A stretch of 20,848 nt of DNA from an uncultured Bacteroidales bacterium (GTDB lineage Bacteria; Bacteroidota; Bacteroidia; Bacteroidales; Bacteroidaceae): the NCBI GenBank assembly GCA_937901185.1, contig CALCHR010000177.1:1-20848 (forward strand). The letters run 5' to 3'. The translations under genes were made by a program, and so were the position numbers. Every line of letters begins with the position of its first letter. Positions within the stretch are counted from its first letter, which is position 1. This document shows, in pieces, positions 1 through 6,653 of the stretch. The notes beneath the pieces are model-generated. The model was not told the DNA's origin and searched no databases. It was given only the letters and a program-made list of their open reading frames with translations.

Positions 1-92
1 TTCCTAGTAGTTACCTAGTTTTTCCTAGTAGTTACCGAAGAAATGGCCAAAAATGCCTATTGATTTTCAGGTACTTACAAGGGCGGTTTTTG
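1..92 (+). repeat. Dispersed 21-bp-unit repeat, copy R1 (cut by window edge)
   Basis: Two tandem units with the core CCTAGTAGTTAC start at 3 and 24, exactly 21 bp apart, and the array probably continues left of the window. The conserved tail follows from 36: CCGAAGAAA, then an ATG at 53 opening the frame M-P-I-D-F-Q-V-L-T, and ending in a GTTTTTG run near 92. The small palindrome at 60-70 reads TTGATTTTCAG. It lies past the 3' end of the nucleoside permease gene. The frame opened at 53 runs to 250, but beyond the tail it only crosses the antisense of that gene, so I do not call a protein. Confidence 0.85.
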
Positions 93-141
93 AGCCTCAG
101 ATTAGGATGGGGATAGTTGGGTGGTATCCCCGCCCTTGGAA

Positions 142-1449
142 CTATTTCTTGGCTGCCTTATTTTGGAAGGCGAAGATAAAGGCTATGGCTACGCAGAAAG
201 CAAAGCCGGCGAAGATGAACCAGGCTGTTTGCCAGTCGCCCAAGAGATAATTGCCCTGCCAAGCACAATAGTGTTCCACCACTTTGCCGGCAGCCAGTGT
301 GCCGATAGTGGCACCAAGTCCGTTGGTCATCAGCATGAACAAGCCTTGTGCTGAAGCGCGCATGCTGGGCTCGCACTCCTTGTCTACAAAGAGGCCGCCC
401 GATACGTTGAAGAAGTCGAAGGCTACGCCATAGACTATGCAGGAGAGGACAAACAGGATGACGCCGGGCATGGCCGGGTCGCCCAAGCCGAAGAAACCGA
501 AGCGGAGCACCCAGGCGAACATGGCGATGAGCATCACGGTCTTGATGCCGAAGCGCTGCAGGAAGAAGGGGATTAAGAGAATGCAGAGTGCTTCGGCTAT
601 CTGGGAGATGGATACCAGTAGGGTGGCGTTGTTGGCGGCAAAGGTATGGGCCATTTCAGGAATGCCGGAGTAGCTGGTGATAAAGGGGGTGGCATAGGCG
701 TTGGTCACTTGCAGACACATGCCCAGCAGCATGGAGAATACAAAGAAGATAGCCATCTCGCGACGCTTGAACAATTGGAAGGCGTTTAGTCCGAGCATCT
801 CGCTCAAGCTGCGGTCGCTCTTCTTCTCAATGGGGCATTGGGGCAGGAACAGGCAGTAGATAAAAAGCAGAATGCCCAATATGCCGGATACCAGGAACTG
901 CATCTGTGTGTATTGGAACTTGCCGGCGTTGCTGCCGAAGGTGAAAAAGATCTGGCCATCTTCTAAAGCGGCGCAGTTGACAAACCACATTGTGGCAATG
1001 AAACCTACGGTGCCAAATACGCGGATGGAGGGGAAATGTTTTACGGTGTCCATGCCGTGGTTCTTCAGAATAGAGAACGCAGTGGTGTTTGAAAGTGCCA
1101 AAGTAGGCATGTAGAACGCTACGCTGATGGTGTAGATGGTCATGAAGGTCACTTTGTCGGGGGTGGCTTGGGTGGAGCCTAAATAGCAAAGTGCCAGCAT
1201 GGCGGAGCCGGCTATAAGGTGGCAGAGCCCTAATAGACGCTGCGGTTGGATGAGCTTGTCGGCGATGATGCCCATGAGGGTGGGCATGAAGATGGAAACG
1301 ATACCTTGGATGGCGTAGAACCAAGAAATCTCATTGCCCATTCCGGCTTTGCCGAGGTAGTTTCCCATCGAGGTAAGATAGGCGCCCCAGACGGCAAACT
1401 CTAAGAAATTCATCACCGTGAGGCGGGTCTTTAAGAATTTGGTGTTCAT
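142..1449 (-). CDS. nupG: NupG-type nucleoside:H+ symporter (MFS)
   Basis: A 435-residue inner-membrane permease of the nucleoside:H+ symporter family, expected to import purine and pyrimidine nucleosides with protons. From memory the protein lines up with E. coli NupG along its whole length. Shared segments include NFLEFAVWGAYLTSMGNYL near the N-terminus, FMPTLMGIIADK (about 54-65), MAIFFVFSMLLGMCLQVTNAY mid-protein, RASAQGLFLMLTNG-like residues and DWQTAWFIFAGF close to the C-terminus. It is strongly hydrophobic, as expected for about 12 membrane spans. The start at 1449 lies 19 bases after the stop of the upstream thioredoxin gene, so the two are probably one transcript. The precise substrate cannot be read from the sequence; a relative such as XapB would look similar. 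No terminator is evident between its stop and the repeat at 1-92. Confidence 0.93.
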   Translation of the reverse strand: MNTKFLKTRLTVMNFLEFAVWGAYLTSMGNYLGKAGMGNEISWFYAIQGIVSIFMPTLMGIIADKLIQPQRLLGLCHLIAGSAMLALCYLGSTQATPDKVTFMTIYTISVAFYMPTLALSNTTAFSILKNHGMDTVKHFPSIRVFGTVGFIATMWFVNCAALEDGQIFFTFGSNAGKFQYTQMQFLVSGILGILLFIYCLFLPQCPIEKKSDRSLSEMLGLNAFQLFKRREMAIFFVFSMLLGMCLQVTNAYATPFITSYSGIPEMAHTFAANNATLLVSISQIAEALCILLIPFFLQRFGIKTVMLIAMFAWVLRFGFFGLGDPAMPGVILFVLSCIVYGVAFDFFNVSGGLFVDKECEPSMRASAQGLFMLMTNGLGATIGTLAAGKVVEHYCAWQGNYLLGDWQTAWFIFAGFAFCVAIAFIFAFQNKAAKK

Positions 1450-1468
1450 AGTTGGCTTAATGATTGAG

Positions 1469-1978
1469 TTATTTTTTATCGGAGGTTACAGCCTTGATGG
1501 CTTTGAGAAGTTTGCGGCGTGACACCTTTTCTGAAAACATTTGGTAGATGGTGCCGCTGCTGTCGGAGATGTATAATTTAGGAATACCCTGCTGTGCAAA
1601 CAAGCTATAGATGCTTCTGTCTTCTTGGGCAGAGAAAGGCAGACTGAGGCTATGCTCGCTCCAAAAAGCTTCGATGCTTTCCCGAGATTCACTCCTGCTT
1701 ACACATATAATATATATATAAGGGTGCCACTGTTCGTAGATTTCTTGCAACACGGGCAGTTCTTTGCGACAGTCAGAACAGCGTGTGTTGAAGAACGCAA
1801 TGAGCGAAGGCCGTCCCTTTAGAGAATCGGTTGCTACCTGACACCCGTTGTTCAGAGTCAGAGAAAAAACAGGTAGCGTATCGCCTGCGTGCAGCGTGGA
1901 GCCATCTTTTTGAGCCTGCATAACCAGCGGGAGCATACACAAAGCAAATAGGAGAAATAGCCGATAGATTTTTTTCAT
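1469..1978 (-). CDS. Exported TlpA/ResA-like thioredoxin-fold protein
   Basis: A 169-residue secreted thioredoxin-like protein. Residues 1-22 are a signal peptide: KK near the start, a hydrophobic stretch, and a likely cleavage site after MQA. The mature part carries the redox motif C67-S-D-C70 in the context FFNTRCSDCRKELPVL, and a GIP segment near residue 136 that supplies the usual cis-proline. Family members act as periplasmic thiol-disulfide reductases, often in cytochrome or disulfide maturation; the client here is unknown. Being the first gene of a unit with the nucleoside permease does not by itself suggest a shared pathway. Residues 86-92 (PYIYIIC) are encoded by an AT-rich string, 1701-1724, that recurs inside murF/alr. 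A plausible -7 box lies upstream at 2022-2029. Confidence 0.85.
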   Translation of the reverse strand: MKKIYRLFLLFALCMLPLVMQAQKDGSTLHAGDTLPVFSLTLNNGCQVATDSLKGRPSLIAFFNTRCSDCRKELPVLQEIYEQWHPYIYIICVSRSESRESIEAFWSEHSLSLPFSAQEDRSIYSLFAQQGIPKLYISDSSGTIYQMFSEKVSRRKLLKAIKAVTSDKK

Positions 1979-2021
1979 ATAAGAGGTCTGTATAGCTTTC
2001 TGATAAATATTTTCTGACGGA

Positions 2022-2029
2022 CAAAATTA
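2022..2029 (-). promoter_or_regulatory. Putative -7 box for the thioredoxin/permease unit
   Basis: On the minus strand the octamer TAATTTTG fits the Bacteroidota TAnnTTTG box. It lies 43 bases before the start at 1978. No TTG is found at the expected 19-20 base spacing; the nearest is 14 bases upstream. Modest support. Confidence 0.4.
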
Positions 2030-2148
2030 GAATATTTTTTTCACAAGGAGAAAAGTATTGGGCAGGATAGCGCATAGGAGAGGGCAGATTATTGCTGCGT
2101 GGCTGCTGAAAAAGAAGTGGCAGCCCCTTTTGTATGCTTGAAAATTTC

Positions 2149-2156
2149 TACCTTTG
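2149..2156 (+). promoter_or_regulatory. Putative -7 box TACCTTTG for the GSCFA-murF/alr unit
   Basis: TACCTTTG matches the Bacteroidota TAnnTTTG consensus and lies only eight bases before the ATG at 2165. If it is used, the mRNA would start two to five bases before the ATG and be nearly leaderless. An upstream TTTTG at 2128-2132 is 16 bases away, closer than the usual 19-20. The box also argues against a start at 2099, which would lie upstream of transcription. Confidence 0.5.
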
Positions 2157-2164
2157 CCGGTGCA

Positions 2165-3136
2165 ATGGATTTCAGGACTGTCGTACAACTGCCACAAAAG
2201 TCATTTCGGCTGACTCCCTCATCGCACATCGTGATGCTGGGTTCTTGCTTTGCCGAATATATCGGAGAGAAAATAGCAGAGAGTCTGCCGGAAGGTGCAG
2301 CCTCAGTGAATCCCTATGGAGTGCTATACAATCCGGAGAGTATTCGTCGAGCGCTTCAAGAACTGTTCTTGAATCAAGCCCCAAACGATGAGCAGTTTTG
2401 CTTTAAGGGACGCAGCGGACTTTGGCATCACTGGACGTTCTCCGGAGTGGTCTCGGCCGACTCTCAAGAGGCTTGTTTGAGAGCCGTTGCTGAGCGGCGA
2501 GAAGCAGCAAAGGCTGTTTGCGAAAAGGCAGACGTGCTGCTGGTCACATTCAGTAGCGACCACGTATATAGATTATGCTCCGGAACCTCTGCAGGCTTGA
2601 CGGTGGCCAACTGCCACAAGGAAGCAGCCGCCTTGTTTGAAGAGGCGGTGCTGGATGTTGACCAGGAGTTTTGTGAGTGGAGCGCATTGTTGAAACGCTT
2701 GGCTGTGCTCCGCCCGGGGCTTAAGGTAGTCTTCACGCTCAGTCCGTATCGATATCTGAAATATGGTTTGATGGAAAGCCAGATGGGTAAGGCGCGCCTG
2801 CTTTATCTGATAGGAAAATTGCAAGTTCAGAATAGTAACGCGCTATATTTTCCGGCCTACGAGATAGTGGTCGACGAGCTACGCGACTATCGTTTCTACG
2901 ACCGCGATATGCTTCATCCCTCCGCTCAAGCCGTTGATTATATTTGGGAACGTTTCCAAGCTTGGTGCTTCTCTTTGGAACTGGTTACATACAGCAAAGA
3001 GAAACAAGCGCTGCTGCGTTTCCTTGCTCATCGCCCTCACCATCCGGACAGCGAGGCGGCTCAAAAGCATTTTGCCGAGTGCGAACAAAGAAAAAAAGAT
3101 TTTATTGCTAAATGGAAACTCTGCATTACTCAATAG
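2165..3136 (+). CDS. GSCFA-domain protein
   Basis: A 323-residue protein of the GSCFA family, named after its motif, which is present here at residues 26-30 (VMLGSCFAEYIGEKI). The next conserved feature is NPYGVLYNP around residue 50. The family is widespread in Bacteroidota and resembles SGNH/GDSL hydrolases, but no reaction is established to my knowledge. No signal peptide is visible from this start. The reading frame is open back to 2099, but I prefer the ATG at 2165: it begins with MDFRTVVQLP, typical of the family, and a -7 box sits at 2149-2156. The last 25 bases overlap the start of murF/alr in another frame, so translation of the two is probably coupled. A link to peptidoglycan synthesis is only inferred from that overlap. 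Confidence 0.85.
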   Translation: MDFRTVVQLPQKSFRLTPSSHIVMLGSCFAEYIGEKIAESLPEGAASVNPYGVLYNPESIRRALQELFLNQAPNDEQFCFKGRSGLWHHWTFSGVVSADSQEACLRAVAERREAAKAVCEKADVLLVTFSSDHVYRLCSGTSAGLTVANCHKEAAALFEEAVLDVDQEFCEWSALLKRLAVLRPGLKVVFTLSPYRYLKYGLMESQMGKARLLYLIGKLQVQNSNALYFPAYEIVVDELRDYRFYDRDMLHPSAQAVDYIWERFQAWCFSLELVTYSKEKQALLRFLAHRPHHPDSEAAQKHFAECEQRKKDFIAKWKLCITQ

Positions 3137-5595
3137 ACAAGATAGCGTCGCTGATTGGAGCACGCAAGTATGGAGAAGGTAGCGCCATCGTAGATTGGCT
3201 ACTGACCGACAGTCGTTCGCTAGCTTTTCCCGAGGTGACGCTCTTTTTTGCCTTGCGCACCCGCCTGGGCGACGGCCATCGCTATATAGCTCCGCTCTAT
3301 AAAAGAGGTGTGCGCAGTTTTGTTGTAGAGCATTTGCCGGCCGACTATGCAAACTATCCCGGCGCTCATTTTCTTGTGGTGACCAATTCGCTCAAGGCTT
3401 TGCAGCGTTTGGCAGAGCGTCATAGAGAAGCCCACAACCTTCCCGTTATAGGTATTACGGGTTCCAATGGTAAGACGGTGGTGAAAGAGTGGCTCTATCA
3501 GATACTCTCTCCCTCTAAGAATGTGACGCGCTCACCGCGTTCTTACAATTCGCAAATTGGAGTACCCTTGTCCGTCTGGCTCTTAGATGAGGGTAGTCAA
3601 GTGGCTATCTTTGAAGCCGGAATGTCGCAGCCCGGAGAGATGGACGCTTTGCGTTCCATCATTCAGCCCACTATCGGCATTATGACCAATCTTGGTGCTG
3701 CCCACCAAGAAAACTTTTCCACTTTGGAAGAAAAGTGCCGGGAAAAATTGCAGCTCTTCAAAGACTGTCAATTGCTTATCTATGAGGCTGACGATGCTAT
3801 CGTGGCTGCCGGAATCAAAGAATCGGGTTTCCGAGGTGAACATTTGGCGTGGTCGCATAAGGATGCCTCAGCTCCCCTCTTTATCAAGCAAGCAGAGGTT
3901 CAAGAAACCGATACACATATAATATATATATATAAGGGCATGGAGCATGCTTTGACATTGCCCTTTACGGACGCAGCCTCTTTGCAAAACGGGGTGCACT
4001 GTCTCGCTGCGGCTTTGGCGCTCGGTCTTACGCCGGAGGAGATAGCAGAAAGAGTAGCCTGTCTGGAAACTGTGGCGATGCGCCTTGAAGTGAAGTCGGG
4101 AGACCGCGGCCTTACCTTGATAAATGACAGCTACAATTCTGACATCAACTCCTTGGATATCGCTCTCGATTTTATGCAGCGTCGTTCTCGCCATGGCTCA
4201 GAGAAGAAACGTGCCACCACTCTTGTGCTCAGCGATATTTTGCAGAGTGGAATGTCGGTTGATGTGCTTTATGGACGTGTGGCAGAGATGGTGGCTCGTC
4301 GTGGTGTGAATCGTATTATAGGTGTGGGCAGAGATATTGTGAAGGCTGCCGAGGCTTTTACTGTTGAGAAATATTTTTTTGAGAATACCCGGGAATTGGA
4401 GGCCAGCGGCTTGTTGCACACCCTGCATGATGAGATTGTTTTGCTGAAGGGATCGCGCCGCTATAACTTTGAACGCTTGGTGGAACACCTCTCGCGCAAG
4501 GTCAATGAGACGGTGCTCGAAATAAACTTAGAGGCCTTGGTGGAAAACCTCAACTACTATAGACGCCGGATGAAGCCCCAAACAAAAATCGTCTGTATGG
4601 TAAAGGCTTCAGGCTACGGAACCGGTAGCATAGAGATTGCCAAAACTTTACAGGAGAGGGGGGTGGACTATCTCGCTGTGGCTGTGGCCGATGAGGGGGT
4701 GGAGTTGCGAAAGGCAGGAGTGGCCGGTAATATTATTGTGATGAATCCGGAGATCTCTTCCTTCGGAAAATTGTTTGAGTATAGCCTGGAGCCGGAAGTT
4801 TATAGCTTCGGTTTGTTGGAGGCGCTTGTGCGTTCTGCTGAGAAAGAGGGTGTGTCGCATTTCCCCATTCATCTGAAAATGGACACAGGGATGCATCGCC
4901 TCGGTTTTAATCCCTTGACAGACATCCCGGAGTTGGTGGCATGCTTGTCGCGCCAGAATGCCCTCGTTCCTCGCTCAGTATTCTCCCATTTTGTGGGAAG
5001 CGACAGCCCCGACTTTGATAAATTCACCGAGCAGCAGTTCTCCCTCTTCACCCAAGCTGCCGACCAGTTGCAAGCCGCTTTCCCTCATAAGATTCTTCGC
5101 CATATCTGCAACACAGCCGGCATTGAGCGCTTCCCAGAACGCCATTTGGATATGGTGCGCCTTGGTTTGGGACTCTACGGTGTGGACCCGGTGAGCAATA
5201 GGGTGCTGAAATGTGTCACAGCGCTGAAAACCATCATTCTGCAGATTCACGATGTGCCCGCCGGCGATAGCGTGGGCTATTCGAGAAGAACCTTTGTGGA
5301 GCGCCCTTCGCGTATTGCGACCCTGCCCATTGGTTATGCCGACGGATTAAATCGCCGTCTGGGAAATCGCAATGCCTACTGTATGGTCAATGGGCATAAA
5401 GCTCCCTATGTGGGCAACATCTGCATGGACGTATGTATGATAGATGTGACAGACGTTCCTTGCCAGGAGGGCGATGCTGTGGAAATTTTTGGCGATCATC
5501 TCCCCGTCACTTATCTGAGTGATAAATTGGAGACCATCCCTTACGAAGTGCTAACCGCTGTTTCAGAGCGAGTGAAGCGAGTTTATTTCCAATAA
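3112..5595 (+). CDS. murF/alr: Fused MurF ligase / alanine racemase
   Basis: An 827-residue fusion joining two steps around D-alanine in peptidoglycan synthesis. Residues 1 to about 460 are MurF, which uses ATP to add D-Ala-D-Ala to UDP-MurNAc-tripeptide. It shows the P-loop GITGSNGKT (114-122), the segment RSYNSQIGVPLSV (from 143), EAGMSQPGEM (from 168) and the C-terminal NDSYNS (338-343). From about 468 the protein is a PLP-dependent alanine racemase making D-alanine. It shows the PLP lysine K498 in MVKASGYGTGS, KMDTGMHRLGF, a GYSRR segment holding the second catalytic tyrosine, LPIGYADGLNR and GNICMDVCMIDVTD. This fusion is known from Bacteroidota. All recognisable active-site motifs are intact in both halves. 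The start overlaps the GSCFA gene by 25 bases. An AT-dinucleotide tract lies inside the MurF part at 3913-3938. Confidence 0.96.
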   Translation: METLHYSIDKIASLIGARKYGEGSAIVDWLLTDSRSLAFPEVTLFFALRTRLGDGHRYIAPLYKRGVRSFVVEHLPADYANYPGAHFLVVTNSLKALQRLAERHREAHNLPVIGITGSNGKTVVKEWLYQILSPSKNVTRSPRSYNSQIGVPLSVWLLDEGSQVAIFEAGMSQPGEMDALRSIIQPTIGIMTNLGAAHQENFSTLEEKCREKLQLFKDCQLLIYEADDAIVAAGIKESGFRGEHLAWSHKDASAPLFIKQAEVQETDTHIIYIYKGMEHALTLPFTDAASLQNGVHCLAAALALGLTPEEIAERVACLETVAMRLEVKSGDRGLTLINDSYNSDINSLDIALDFMQRRSRHGSEKKRATTLVLSDILQSGMSVDVLYGRVAEMVARRGVNRIIGVGRDIVKAAEAFTVEKYFFENTRELEASGLLHTLHDEIVLLKGSRRYNFERLVEHLSRKVNETVLEINLEALVENLNYYRRRMKPQTKIVCMVKASGYGTGSIEIAKTLQERGVDYLAVAVADEGVELRKAGVAGNIIVMNPEISSFGKLFEYSLEPEVYSFGLLEALVRSAEKEGVSHFPIHLKMDTGMHRLGFNPLTDIPELVACLSRQNALVPRSVFSHFVGSDSPDFDKFTEQQFSLFTQAADQLQAAFPHKILRHICNTAGIERFPERHLDMVRLGLGLYGVDPVSNRVLKCVTALKTIILQIHDVPAGDSVGYSRRTFVERPSRIATLPIGYADGLNRRLGNRNAYCMVNGHKAPYVGNICMDVCMIDVTDVPCQEGDAVEIFGDHLPVTYLSDKLETIPYEVLTAVSERVKRVYFQ

Positions 5596-5654
5596 TCCGA
5601 CGGCTTCTATTTCCTCCTTATAGCCCCTTGGAAAATCATTGGTGTGAAGGTTGT

Positions 5655-5790
5655 TTTCTTAGTAGCTTTCTAGGAAAACTTAGTAAACTACAAATTTTTC
5701 TTAGTAAACTCCGAGTTTTTCCTAGAAGTTTACTAAGAAATGGCGGAAAATGCCCATTGATTTTCAGATGATTACAAAGGCTGTTTTTGG
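5655..5790 (+). repeat. Dispersed 21-bp-unit repeat, copy R2 (divergent, palindromic)
   Basis: Four units start at 5658, 5679, 5700 and 5721, an exact 21-bp period, but the core has drifted to CTTAGTAAACTAC-like sequences. The first unit (with three extra T's, 5655-5678) pairs with 5717-5740 on the opposite strand at 21 of 24 positions, so this copy is a large imperfect inverted repeat with a 38-base centre. The usual tail follows, with an ATG at 5750 opening M-P-I-D-F-Q-M-I-T-K-A-V-F and the small palindrome TTGATTTTCAG at 5757-5767. It fills much of the 301-base gap between murF/alr and coaX. I see no ordinary terminator for murF/alr here apart from this palindrome. Confidence 0.8.
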
Positions 5791-5877
5791 CCCTCCCAGC
5801 CCCTTCTTTAGAATGTTGAAGAATCTAAAAAAGAGAGAGGAGGGGCGAAGATATTTTTCTCATTTCAAAGAAAGTAC

Positions 5878-5885
5878 TAACTTTG
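5878..5885 (+). promoter_or_regulatory. Putative -7 box TAACTTTG for coaX
   Basis: TAACTTTG fits TAnnTTTG and ends 11 bases before the coaX ATG at 5897. The predicted leader is about five bases. No TTG stands 19-20 bases upstream, so support is only from the box and its position. Confidence 0.5.
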
Positions 5886-5896
5886 CAGATTATTCT

Positions 5897-6631
5897 ATGA
5901 ACCTAATTGTAGATATAGGCAACTCTGTGGCCAAACTCACCGTGATGTGTGCGGGCGAGCCAACCTATGCCACCACAATAAGTGCAGATGGTTGGGCTGC
6001 AATAGAGGAGATAGCGCAGCGCTTTCCTCTCGCAGGTTGTGCCGCTGTCTGCGTCGGCTCTCAGCGTGCTGTGGCCGAGAAGGCATTGAGGACGTTGCCT
6101 TTCCCTGTGCTTTGGGTTACAGGAAACACACCTTCGCCTCTGGCGATGTCCTATGAAACGCCTCAGACACTCGGTGCCGATCGTTTGGCAGCTGCAGTAG
6201 GTGCGTGGGTGCTCTTTCCGGGGCGTGAGTTGTTGGTAGTCGATGCCGGCACTTGCATCACCTACGACCGCATAAGCGGTTCGGGGCAATATCTCGGAGG
6301 TAATATCTCTCCAGGAAAGAATATGCGCCTGGAGGCTTTACACACTTTCACCGCCGCCTTGCCGCGCGTGGCTCCCGATTGTGAAATCCTGGAGATAGGC
6401 AAAGATACACCAACCGCCATCATGGCCGGAGTGGAATGGGGCATCAGGTTTGAAGTGGAGGGCTATGTAAGAAAATGGAAAGAACTCAAACCCGGACTGC
6501 AAGTGGTATTGACGGGTGGCGGTGCCGCAAGTTTGGCAACTTACTTAGGCCCGGAAGTAAAGACCGACGCACATCTGATAGCCCGAGGGCTTAATAAGAT
6601 TTTGGGTTATCAGACAGAACCGATTTTTTGA
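5897..6631 (+). CDS. coaX: Type III pantothenate kinase
   Basis: A 244-residue cytoplasmic enzyme that phosphorylates pantothenate, the first step of coenzyme A synthesis. It begins MNLIVDIGNSVAKLTV, the phosphate-1 motif of the ASKHA fold with its DIGN core. Further in are TLGADRLAA, VVDAGTCITYD (the phosphate-2 region with an invariant aspartate), GGNISPG and VVLTGGGA. Length and motif order match CoaX rather than the unrelated CoaA kinases. The frame is open upstream to an ATG at 5750 inside repeat R2, but I choose 5897: the family begins here and a -7 box lies at 5878-5885, after the upstream ATG. The gene is followed after 22 AT-rich bases by the outer-membrane protein gene, so coaX, this gene and lptC are probably one unit. 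Confidence 0.94.
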   Translation: MNLIVDIGNSVAKLTVMCAGEPTYATTISADGWAAIEEIAQRFPLAGCAAVCVGSQRAVAEKALRTLPFPVLWVTGNTPSPLAMSYETPQTLGADRLAAAVGAWVLFPGRELLVVDAGTCITYDRISGSGQYLGGNISPGKNMRLEALHTFTAALPRVAPDCEILEIGKDTPTAIMAGVEWGIRFEVEGYVRKWKELKPGLQVVLTGGGAASLATYLGPEVKTDAHLIARGLNKILGYQTEPIF

Positions 6632-6653
6632 AGAACTACATATAATATATATA

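Noticed and set aside
53..250. A 65-codon frame starting in R1 as a protein gene.
   Set aside because: Beyond the first 13 codons it is antisense to the permease 3' end and shares nothing with the frames in the other repeat copies.
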